Shown: positions 1-5,672, numbered from the stretch's first letter. The stretch: 5,736 nucleotides of DNA from Planctomycetota bacterium (GCA_022451445.1 JAKUSY010000216.1:1-5736), one strand, 5' to 3'. Numbers and translations: made by a program. The notes: generated by a model from the sequence alone, not told the origin.

Positions 1-870
1 CAGCTTCTTCCGCAGATCCTCGAGCTTCTTGAGAGACTCCTTATTGAGACTGTCAAAATTGTTGAGCTGGCCCTGCGCCGCCCTCAACTTTTCAGCGAGA
101 AGCTGCTGCTCTTCAGGGGAGCTGAAGGCAAGGGCCTGGAAGCGGGATCTGCTGGAGGTTGCGATGAGACCGTCGACCGTTTCGAGCCTGAACAAACGTC
201 CCTCGACAGTCGGACTCAATACCGCGAGATCGTCGTAATAAGATTCCCAGGGGTCCACGGCCGCAGTGTGAATCTCGGCCAGCTCCCCGAAGGCGAACTC
301 CTTGACGCCCTCAGCGAGCAGAATCGCGACGGTCCCCTCGCCCCAGCGCAGACGGCGAAAATCCAGCGCCTGCCCGTTGCGGAGATAGGCGACTCCCGGT
401 GTCAGGGTCTGCCTCTCCATCCTTCTCCAGACAACCCTCCGAACCTTCGAGGCCAGGATGCGGACATGTTTTCGCGACGCCCTGCCGGGGCGGGCAAAGG
501 CCCCATCGGTCTTGACAAGGAGGTGGGACAGGGCGCTGCCCTGGTCCTCGAAGCTGCCCCCCACGACCGTCCCCGGCAGCCTGTCTCCTCCAACAAATTC
601 GACAAAGCTCTCGGAGAAGTATTTGTAGGCCTTTTCCCGCAATCGACGATCCCTGATCCAGCGCAGCGGGTTGCCGGGATCCTCGAGGCTCGCTCCCTCG
701 AGGGTGGGCATGCTCCGGGCATCGTGCCAGAGCTGGAGATCGTTTCCCTCGAGAACAGCCCCATCGGAAAAAACCGCGACATAGCGTTCCGGGTCCGCCG
801 CGCACGGAAACGACGCCGCCGAGAAAGAAACCAGGAGTACCACCGCAGCAGCGGCAATCAACCTTTGCAT
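1..870 (-). CDS. Secreted protein of unknown function, N-terminal 290 residues (cut by left edge)
   Basis: The reading frame runs without a stop from the ATG at 868-870 to the left edge, giving 290 codons, so the C-terminus lies outside the window. An AAGGA ribosome binding site at 878-882 sits 7 bases before the start. Residues 1-25 form a signal peptide (MQRLIAAAAVVLLVSF then a CAA-D cleavage site), so the product is exported. Residues 28-235 look like compact beta-rich segments with repeated 'DGAVLEG', 'GDRLPGTVVGG', 'VAYLRNGQALDFRRLRW' and 'VEGRLFRLETVDGL' patterns. Residues 252-290 are charged and helical, probably a coiled coil (LLAEKLRAAQGQL, KKLEDLRKKL). I do not recognise a catalytic motif. 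From memory the style resembles the N-terminal half of planctomycete proteins that end in an NPCBM/NEW2 carbohydrate-binding domain, but that domain would lie off the window, so this is a weak inference. The frame is certain from the translation; the function is unknown. Confidence 0.82.
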   Translation of the reverse strand, partial: MQRLIAAAAVVLLVSFSAASFPCAADPERYVAVFSDGAVLEGNDLQLWHDARSMPTLEGASLEDPGNPLRWIRDRRLREKAYKYFSESFVEFVGGDRLPGTVVGGSFEDQGSALSHLLVKTDGAFARPGRASRKHVRILASKVRRVVWRRMERQTLTPGVAYLRNGQALDFRRLRWGEGTVAILLAEGVKEFAFGELAEIHTAAVDPWESYYDDLAVLSPTVEGRLFRLETVDGLIATSSRSRFQALAFSSPEEQQLLAEKLRAAQGQLNNFDSLNKESLKKLEDLRKKL

Positions 871-877
871 TCAAGCT

Positions 878-882
878 TCCTT
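878..882 (-). promoter_or_regulatory. Ribosome binding site of the left-edge secreted protein
   Basis: AAGGA on the minus strand, 7 bases before the ATG at 868-870. It fixes this start over the overlapping frames that begin at 874 or 857. Confidence 0.6.
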
Positions 883-903
883 GCGAAACCAGGTAGCGGC
901 GTT

Positions 904-909
904 ATTCTA
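904..909 (-). promoter_or_regulatory. Possible -10 box before the left-edge secreted gene
   Basis: Minus-strand TAGAAT matches the TATAAT consensus at 5 of 6 positions and lies about 33 bases upstream of the start codon at 870. No good -35 element is present at the usual distance, because the region there is the 3' arm of a hairpin. It is a weak candidate only. Confidence 0.2.
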
Positions 910-921
910 TCCCGCAACGTC

Positions 922-955
922 CCGTCGGGCTACAGGTACTCCGGAAGCCCGACGG
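922..955 (-). terminator. Perfect 10-bp hairpin after the lactonase gene, without a T-run
   Basis: The arms at 922-931 and 946-955 are exactly complementary (CCGTCGGGCT with AGCCCGACGG) around a 14-base loop. On the minus strand the hairpin starts 5 bases after the lactonase stop codon (961-963). No T-run follows it on either strand, so it is not a classical rho-independent terminator. It may be a T-less terminator, an mRNA 3'-end stabiliser, or a processing site between the lactonase gene and the next one. Confidence 0.45.
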
Positions 956-960
956 TCTAT

Positions 961-2154
961 TCACTGCGAAAGCGGCAGAAACTTGACGCAGACAGGCCGC
1001 GGCACCTCCAGTGTAGAACCTGTGCGCGTGAGCCCCTCCTTGCCAATCCGGAAAACGACAACCGTTCCCGAATTCTGATTGGCGGCCAACAGGAAGCGTC
1101 CGGTCGGGTCCACCCCGAAATTGCGAGGGGTGCTGCCGCCGGTGGCCTGGTGCCCCTGCGAGGTCAGCCGGCCGGTGTCTTCGTCGATCCTGAAGATCGC
1201 GATGCTGTCATGGCCGCGATTGGAGCCGAAGAGCAGCCTGCCATCGGGGGAGACCTGGACCTCAGCGGTGCTGTTTCCCTTGCCGGTATAATCCGCGGGC
1301 AAGGTCGTGATGGTCTGGATTGGCGTAAGGACTCCGGCCTTCGAATCGTAGGCGAAGGCGGTCACCGTCGAGACCATCTCGTTGATGACGTAGGCGAAGC
1401 GGCCATCAGGGCGGAAAGCGAAATGCCTGGGGCCCGAGCCGGGAGCCACAGAGACGGACGGCACCTTATTCGGCGCCAGGGTCCCCCTCGCGCCATCGAA
1501 ACGATAGACGAGGACCTTGTCGAGACCGAGGTCCGCTGCGAAAGCGAAATTACCCTTCACATCGAGATTGATCGAATGGGCGTGGGGGCCCTTCTGTCTC
1601 CTTGGATTGACGCTCGAGCCCTTGTGCTGGACAAAGCCGGTCGGATCGCCAAGTTTTCCAACCGGGCTGACTGGCAGCACATTCACGCTCCCGCCGCCGT
1701 AGTTAGCGACAAGAACGTTCCGACCCGCCTGATCGACCACCAGATGGCAGGGTCCCCCGCCGCCCGACGGCTGCTTGTTCAGAAACTTCAGCTCTCCGCT
1801 CTTTGCGTCGATCGAGAAGGAGCTCACAGCGCCGGTCTTCCTTCCCTCGAAATCGGCGATCTCGCTGACGCTGTAGAGGTATTTCCCGCCGGGGTGAACA
1901 GCGAGAAAGGATGGATTCTTCGTCTTCGCCGCGAGCTTGAGGTCCTTCAGCTCACCGGTGGCGAGATCAAGCCGGCAAACGTAGATCCCCTCGCTTTTTC
2001 CGCCCCTGGTATAGGTCCCGAGGAAAACAAGCTGGCTGCCGGCGGCAGGTTCCGCTGCCGCAACGCGCTCACCGGTAAAAATACAAAACGACAACAGCGA
2101 TACGATGACCCAGGCCGCTGGGCCGCTGGAAAACTGGCTGTATCTCAAGGGCAT
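961..2154 (-). CDS. Secreted lactonase family protein (6-phosphogluconolactonase-type beta-propeller)
   Basis: A complete 397-residue protein. Residues 1-34 are a signal peptide with an arginine-containing n-region, a hydrophobic core (AAWVIVSLLSFCIF) and an AAA-E cleavage site. The rest is a seven-bladed propeller of the YbhE/Pgl lactonase family (PF10282, COG2706). Visible family motifs are FLGTYT (44-49), PSFLAVHP (81-88), GGGPCH (132-137), VANYGGGSV (149-157), GPHAHS (189-194), DLGLDKV (208-214), GSGPRHFAFRPDG (239-251), YVINE (255-259), SNRGHDSI (311-318) and PRNFGVDPTGRFLLAANQNS (343-362). The length fits the family plus a signal peptide. The cytosolic member YbhE hydrolyses 6-phosphogluconolactone in the pentose phosphate pathway. 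Export makes that substrate unlikely here, so another sugar lactone or a binding role is possible. GGAG at 2165-2168 lies 10 bases before the ATG. The gene follows the CotH gene after a terminator, so it is probably transcribed separately. The family call is firm; the substrate is unknown. Confidence 0.93.
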   Translation of the reverse strand: MPLRYSQFSSGPAAWVIVSLLSFCIFTGERVAAAEPAAGSQLVFLGTYTRGGKSEGIYVCRLDLATGELKDLKLAAKTKNPSFLAVHPGGKYLYSVSEIADFEGRKTGAVSSFSIDAKSGELKFLNKQPSGGGGPCHLVVDQAGRNVLVANYGGGSVNVLPVSPVGKLGDPTGFVQHKGSSVNPRRQKGPHAHSINLDVKGNFAFAADLGLDKVLVYRFDGARGTLAPNKVPSVSVAPGSGPRHFAFRPDGRFAYVINEMVSTVTAFAYDSKAGVLTPIQTITTLPADYTGKGNSTAEVQVSPDGRLLFGSNRGHDSIAIFRIDEDTGRLTSQGHQATGGSTPRNFGVDPTGRFLLAANQNSGTVVVFRIGKEGLTRTGSTLEVPRPVCVKFLPLSQ

Positions 2155-2164
2155 GTCTTCAATT

Positions 2165-2168
2165 CTCC
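2165..2168 (-). promoter_or_regulatory. Ribosome binding site of the lactonase gene
   Basis: GGAG on the minus strand, 10 bases before the ATG at 2152-2154. A GAAG closer to the start is a poorer alternative. No other start codon nearby gives a full signal peptide. Confidence 0.45.
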
Positions 2169-2207
2169 GGTTTCATTCGGCGTTAAGGAGCAGATGGTTG
2201 AGCCCGG

Positions 2208-2236
2208 ATTGTAACCCGCGAAGCGCGGGGATTTCA
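2208..2236 (-). promoter_or_regulatory. Possible lactonase promoter with a palindrome in its spacer
   Basis: Minus-strand TACAAT at 2208-2213 matches the -10 consensus at 5 of 6 positions and would give a leader of about 45 bases. The hexamer 17 bases upstream (TGAAAT, 2231-2236) is a poor -35. The spacer is occupied by an exact inverted repeat (arms 2215-2220 and 2224-2229, CCCGCG/CGCGGG, 3-base centre), which could be an operator or an RNA hairpin. The promoter call is weak, but its place between the CotH terminator and the lactonase start is right. Confidence 0.27.
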
Positions 2237-2259
2237 GCCAACACCCGGGCGCCCGCATC

Positions 2260-2304
2260 AAAAAAACCGGGCGCCTGTGCCCCTCAGGCAGAGACGCCCG
2301 GTTT
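2260..2304 (-). terminator. Rho-independent terminator of the CotH gene
   Basis: On the minus strand a perfect 10-bp stem (AAACCGGGCG at 2295-2304 with CGCCCGGTTT at 2264-2273) is followed by a run of seven T (2260-2266, overlapping the stem end). The 21-base loop can form an inner CCTG/CAGG pairing. It lies about 30 bases after the CotH stop codon (2335-2337). On the plus strand the T-tract is weaker and no gene needs it, so the minus orientation is the functional one. Confidence 0.85.
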
Positions 2305-2334
2305 CAGAGATTTTTCAACCGCGCCGCGAACGCG

Positions 2335-4851
2335 TCATTCGCAGCTCGTGGAAACGGCGCAGCCGAGGGGATCCTCGCTGGGATCTTCACCGCAGGCCCC
2401 GGCCGGGGCCGGCAGCTCCTGGTTTCCCACGAAGAGATAGGTCAGCAGGAAGATGGCATCGGTGATATTGACAGCTCCATCATCGTTGGTATCGCCGGTG
2501 TCCGCGCAGGGCGGCGCATCGAAGCCCGCGAAGAGATAGGAGAGAACCCGAACCGCATCGGAAATGTCGACGTTGGCATCATCGTTGGCATCTCCCCGGC
2601 GGAACACGGCGCCGGCTGCGGCACCGCCGTTGGATTCTCCCGGAGTTCCCTGGAGCACCTCGAAATCTCCCGTGGCGTTGGGGTAGCGCCCCCAGCTCCT
2701 GTCCGGCTCCATGGCGGGAAAGATCACCTTGTCCAGCAGCTGGTTGTTGCGCTCGTCGCTGTCGACCAGCATGAGCATCTCGCCCTCGCTGGTCAGCTTG
2801 AAGTTGGCGTGATGGCCCGGCTCATCGCTGCCGTCCTCATCAAGCCATACGATGAGATAGCCGCCGGCCTCTATCGAGGCGCCCTCGGGGAGCTGCCACT
2901 TCCTCGGGTTGCCCTCCTTGTCGCTGAGATACATACCCGAAAGATCGACGGCCTCGGCTGTCTTATTGTGCAATTCGACCCAGTCATCGAGCTCTCCCTG
3001 GGGATCGGCCAGGGTGGCCTCGTTCAGGGGCATCAGCTCGTTGATCACCACCGGGGTGAACTGGGCGACCTCCATATCGACAATATAGGAGTCCGCTCCA
3101 AGCTCCGCGCGCGGCGGCTGGAAAGAGATGACCCCATCAGCATAGACCTCCACGTAATAGCGGACCTCGGTGCCGGCGGGATAGGCGGGTACCGAGCCTC
3201 CGTAGACTCCATCGTTGGCGGCACCGTCATCATGATTCCCATCATCTTGCAGATCGGCCTGTCCAAAAGGAGCATCGGGAGCACCCGAGTGGTAAACGAT
3301 CACCGAATCGACAACAGGACCAGCCTCTACCTCTACCCGGATACCGACCTCTTCGCCGGCGACCGGGGGATAAAAACCACCCGCGCCATCGGGCTCGAGC
3401 TGGAGTTCAGCCGACAGGATATTCGGCGGCGTTTCCTGGAGCTCGGGATGGGCGAGAAGAAATTCGCGGCGCTCCTCGACAAACTGGCGGATTCCAGGAA
3501 CATTCCCCGAAGCGCTCTCAAGGTTGGCATAGAAGGCGCTGGTGGAGAAGAGCTTCTTCGTGTCAAGCTCCACCTCCTCCGCGATCAGGTCGTGCATATC
3601 CGTAGCGATCGGGCCCATCGCATCCCAGTTGAACGACTCTTCGATCAGGGTCCTCAGATGGGCCACGTAGCGCGCGCGCAAACGCGGAATGGCCATCAGG
3701 CGCACCAGCACCGGGCGGTTCGGGTTGTTGATTTCCGGCAGCACACGCCAGCCATCGATGCAGCGGAACGTCTCGTTGCCGTCGTGCTGGATGGTGTGGA
3801 AACGTCCGAAGCTGAGATCCTGGTAGATCGTGTAGTCGAGACCCTTGTGAATGTAGCCGTCGTCATCGGCAAACGCGTTCTCGAGGGCGATCTGCCAGAG
3901 TGTCGCGTCGACATCGAGAATGTCGTGGACAAGGCCCTCGAACTCGGCATCTGAAGAATTGTTGAAAGCATCGCAGAAGGCGATCAGATCGCCCCAGGGA
4001 TCTTCCTGGTCATCTGACTTCAGCTCATAAACACCCTGGTAGGCATTCTGATTCGCTCCGAGCCAGGTCAGGGCTCCGTCTCCCCTGGTGAGGAAACCCC
4101 CGCCGCCGCAACTGCCCAGGGGCGGAAGGTCCTGTCCCGCGCCGCCGCCATTTGGCTGGACAACCCCACCCTGGGGAGCGGGCACCGGCTGAACATTCTG
4201 CCCGGGGCGCGGCGGGCGCGGCGGACGGCCACCACCGCCATTGTTCCCTCCGCCGGTTCCACGACCGGAATTCGCCTTCCAGCGATTGCCCTTGGTGCTG
4301 TCGAACCACTGGTCGAGAAAGTCCTTGTTGAACTGCTGGACATTCACATAGACCCCCCAGTTCTGCCCATTGAGAACCAGCTTGACGTGGTTGGCTGTGG
4401 GTGCGGGGCCATATTCCTTGCAGGTGCGTGAATAGAGCGCCTCCCTGAGGAAGGAAGGATCACCTGCGGCGTTGTTCAACTTGATCGTCTGGTACCCGTA
4501 GATATCCAGGCTCGAATCAGTGTGATCGACAGCGATCTTGAACGAACGCTTCTCACCGGCATTTCGCTGCGAGGTATTTCCCCGCCACCGGACACCGACA
4601 CCCTCATAGACAATGCCATCGACCGTCATGTCGCCGGTCAGATATTGATCATCGACCCGGGAAACCTGGTCACGCTGGGCCCAGAAATTATTGCTGGGAA
4701 AGGTGATCTCGATGGTGCGAAGCACTTGCCCATCGTAGAAATCCTCGTCGCCGGCCCTGACGGCACCAAAGACGAAGAAAGCCGCCGTGACGAACGCCAG
4801 GATCCTCAAACGACAGGATCCGGCACAAAAATTAAGAATGGAGAGAGACAT
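2335..4851 (-). CDS. Secreted CotH-type kinase with lamin-tail and dockerin-like domains
   Basis: A complete 838-residue protein. Residues 1-33 form a signal peptide (hydrophobic core about 16-32, VRA-G cleavage). Residues about 42-465 are a CotH kinase domain (PF08757). They include VGVRWRGNTS (85-94), KRSFK (101-105), NGQNWGVYVNVQ (161-172), YELKSDDQEDPWGDL (275-289), DDDGYIHKG (329-337) and HDGNETF (356-362), the last two carrying the acidic residues expected for catalysis and metal binding. A Gly/Pro/Asn-rich low-complexity insert occupies about 196-255. Residues about 476-595 form a beta-rich linker domain with DDGNHDDGAANDGVYGG (536-552). Residues 599-740 are a lamin-tail domain (VVINELMPLN, DDWVELHNKT, WLDEDG). 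Residues 751-838 hold two EF-hand-like dockerin loops (D754-N756-D758-N760-D762-D765 and D787-N789-D791-N795-D798) and end in DPLGC plus a short tail. CotH of Bacillus is an atypical protein kinase acting on spore coat proteins; planctomycetes do not make such spores, so the target here is unknown. The protein is presumably extracellular or surface-bound. AGGAGG at 4863-4868 supports the start. Domain calls are strong; biological role is open. Confidence 0.93.
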   Translation of the reverse strand: MSLSILNFCAGSCRLRILAFVTAAFFVFGAVRAGDEDFYDGQVLRTIEITFPSNNFWAQRDQVSRVDDQYLTGDMTVDGIVYEGVGVRWRGNTSQRNAGEKRSFKIAVDHTDSSLDIYGYQTIKLNNAAGDPSFLREALYSRTCKEYGPAPTANHVKLVLNGQNWGVYVNVQQFNKDFLDQWFDSTKGNRWKANSGRGTGGGNNGGGGRPPRPPRPGQNVQPVPAPQGGVVQPNGGGAGQDLPPLGSCGGGGFLTRGDGALTWLGANQNAYQGVYELKSDDQEDPWGDLIAFCDAFNNSSDAEFEGLVHDILDVDATLWQIALENAFADDDGYIHKGLDYTIYQDLSFGRFHTIQHDGNETFRCIDGWRVLPEINNPNRPVLVRLMAIPRLRARYVAHLRTLIEESFNWDAMGPIATDMHDLIAEEVELDTKKLFSTSAFYANLESASGNVPGIRQFVEERREFLLAHPELQETPPNILSAELQLEPDGAGGFYPPVAGEEVGIRVEVEAGPVVDSVIVYHSGAPDAPFGQADLQDDGNHDDGAANDGVYGGSVPAYPAGTEVRYYVEVYADGVISFQPPRAELGADSYIVDMEVAQFTPVVINELMPLNEATLADPQGELDDWVELHNKTAEAVDLSGMYLSDKEGNPRKWQLPEGASIEAGGYLIVWLDEDGSDEPGHHANFKLTSEGEMLMLVDSDERNNQLLDKVIFPAMEPDRSWGRYPNATGDFEVLQGTPGESNGGAAAGAVFRRGDANDDANVDISDAVRVLSYLFAGFDAPPCADTGDTNDDGAVNITDAIFLLTYLFVGNQELPAPAGACGEDPSEDPLGCAVSTSCE
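2338..2601 (-). other. C-terminal dockerin-like EF-hand pair of the CotH protein
   Basis: This stretch encodes residues 751-838. Two 22-residue calcium-loop repeats (753-774 and 786-807) share the pattern GDxNDDxxVxIxDAxxxLxYLF and are joined by a short Cys-containing linker (PPCADT). After the second repeat come a Cys (C820), DPLGC (827-831) and the terminal SCE. The pattern matches the dockerin type I fold as it appears at the ends of many planctomycete exported proteins, where no cellulosome is known. It probably serves attachment or assembly. Confidence 0.8.
4087..4266 (-). other. Gly/Pro-rich insert within the CotH kinase domain
   Basis: This stretch encodes residues 196-255, made almost only of Gly, Pro, Asn, Gln and Arg (GGGNNGGGG, RPPRPPRPGQ, QPVPAPQGGVVQPNGGG). 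It separates 'GNRWKA' from 'GDGALTWLG', which are adjacent or nearly so in the plain CotH fold. It should be an unstructured loop or flexible linker exposed on the domain surface. A weak internal repetition of GGN and PRP units suggests growth by slippage. Confidence 0.7.
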
Positions 4852-4862
4852 CTCTTACAGAA

Positions 4863-4868
4863 CCTCCT
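4863..4868 (-). promoter_or_regulatory. Strong ribosome binding site of the CotH gene
   Basis: AGGAGG on the minus strand, 11 bases before the ATG at 4849-4851, just downstream of a T8 tract. The match is ideal although the spacing is a little long. Confidence 0.65.
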
Positions 4869-4902
4869 GAAAAAAAACCCCACGAACATTGGCCCTGAAG
4901 TA

Positions 4903-4908
4903 ATTGTA
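4903..4908 (-). promoter_or_regulatory. Possible -10 box of the CotH gene
   Basis: Minus-strand TACAAT (within TTTACAATTA) matches the -10 consensus at 5 of 6 positions. It would give a leader of about 45 bases. The hexamer at the -35 distance (ATGTAT) is a poor match, so the promoter is weak, activator-dependent or not real. The same TACAAT hexamer occurs before the lactonase gene. Confidence 0.3.
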
Positions 4909-5050
4909 AACACAGAATCGGAGAAATACATCGTGGAACCTTCCGAACAGGCTCAACGTACATCGCCTGATAAACCCGGTTTGTGCTTAATGAAACCCCG
5001 GGATGACCCGGTTCTCCCGATCTGCCCCGGGAAAAAAGCTCCTCCACTGG

Positions 5051-5080
5051 AAAAAATCTTGTCCCGGCTCAAAGCTCGGG
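5051..5080 (-). terminator. Weak terminator-like hairpin at the end of the redoxin gene
   Basis: On the minus strand CCCG-A-GCT-TTG-AGC-CGGG (5063-5080) can form a 7-bp stem with one bulged A, followed after six bases by T6 (5051-5056). It overlaps the redoxin stop codon at 5069-5071. The gap between stem and T-run makes it a poor intrinsic terminator, so some read-through into the CotH gene is likely. Confidence 0.35.
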
Positions 5081-5671
5081 GATATAGCACCCGACGGCCG
5101 CGGTCTTGGGATTTACCACAGCCTTTCCGGCAAGAACCGCCTCGAGGGCATCTCTCAAGTCCCTGGTGCGAGCCTTGCGCCTTTTCTTCCCCAGGTCCTC
5201 GAAAAGGTCATCGATTCGGCCCCGGTAGGCCACCCCGTCCCGGGTGAGCACGAAAGCCTCGGGGGTAATGTCCGCCTCCAGCTTCGAGACCAGCCGGTGC
5301 CGGGGGTCCCGCAATATGGAGCAGCCATACCCGAAATCAGCCGCGTGCTTCTTCGCCTTCGCAACTGTGAGGTCCGGATCCACATGGACCAGGAAGAAGA
5401 CCGCCCCGCCGGGAGAATAATCCCTTACGATCGACTGGATCTCGGGCGCGTAGCTATTGGCTATGGGGCAATCATTGGTGATGAAGATCACCACGTTAGC
5501 CTTGGCTCCAGCCAGGACCAACGGACTGTGGGCGCGGCCATCGAGATCATCGAGAGACACCTCCTGCGATGCCTGCGGAACGCAGGCCGCCAGCGAGAAG
5601 AGCGCGGCCAGGCAGAACGCGACGGAAAACGAAACGTGAGGTTTCATTCCGCGACCCCCGGCTCCGCCCAT
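5069..5671 (-). CDS. Redoxin-domain lipoprotein with a single active-site cysteine
   Basis: A 200-residue thioredoxin-fold protein. The N-terminus is a lipoprotein signal peptide with a lipobox SLAAC (C30), so the mature protein should be membrane-anchored outside the cytoplasm. The domain shows strand VVIFIT (60-65), the active-site motif NDCPIANSYAPEI (66-78), FFLVHVDPD (92-100), the cis-proline motif ITPEAFVL (135-142), YRGRIDD (149-155), a helical DLRDALEAVLAG (171-182) and a C-terminal AVGCYIPEL with C195. The usual CxxC is replaced by C68-P-I-A71, so C195 or C117 would have to act as partner if it is redox-active. In planctomycetes and acidobacteria this domain is often fused to cytochrome c or copper monooxygenase domains; here it stands alone. 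Two starts are possible. M1 (5671) has AAGGA 8 bases upstream and sits one base after the preceding stop codon. M9 (5645-5647) gives a more typical 22-residue signal peptide. Either leaves the mature protein unchanged. Confidence 0.85.
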   Translation of the reverse strand: MGGAGGRGMKPHVSFSVAFCLAALFSLAACVPQASQEVSLDDLDGRAHSPLVLAGAKANVVIFITNDCPIANSYAPEIQSIVRDYSPGGAVFFLVHVDPDLTVAKAKKHAADFGYGCSILRDPRHRLVSKLEADITPEAFVLTRDGVAYRGRIDDLFEDLGKKRRKARTRDLRDALEAVLAGKAVVNPKTAAVGCYIPEL

Positions 5672-5672
5672 C

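Larger units (their letters stand above)
4852..5068 (-). other. Leader region between the redoxin and CotH genes
   Basis: No credible gene lies in these 217 bases. Reading on the minus strand they hold a terminator-like hairpin and T-run, a second T6 run (5032-5037), four CCCGG boxes (4975-4979, 4997-5001, 5007-5011, 5026-5030), a TACAAT box (4903-4908), a T8 tract (4870-4877) and the AGGAGG ribosome binding site. It is the most likely control region for the CotH gene. Confidence 0.6.

Noticed and set aside
311..874. A 187-codon minus-strand frame starting with TTG at 874
   Set aside because: It overlaps the frame that starts at 870, which has the better ribosome binding site spacing, an ATG start and a proper signal peptide. 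The rival product is Cys/Gly/Arg-rich and unlike a real protein.
268..2214. A 648-codon open frame on the plus strand
   Set aside because: It lies antisense to both the lactonase and the left-edge secreted gene, has no recognisable domain or signal, and its Arg/Gly/Pro-rich composition is typical of an antisense shadow in GC-rich DNA.
2809..3954. A 381-codon open frame on the plus strand
   Set aside because: It is antisense to the CotH gene, whose domain motifs are intact throughout the same stretch. The plus-strand product has no recognisable motif.
4997..5037. CCCGGG...CCCGGG pairing next to an A6/T6 run as an intrinsic terminator
   Set aside because: On the minus strand the T-run comes before the stem, not after it, and on the plus strand the stem is followed by A residues. 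The order is wrong for a terminator in either direction.
4832..5047. A small 71-codon minus-strand frame in the CotH leader, starting with GTG
   Set aside because: It overlaps the CotH start in another frame, crosses the T8 tract and ribosome binding site, and has no ribosome binding site of its own at a good distance. A leader peptide cannot be excluded but nothing supports it.
4522..5247. A 241-codon open frame on the plus strand across the CotH start, the leader and the redoxin gene
   Set aside because: It crosses two well-supported genes and a regulatory gap on the other strand and shows no family signature.
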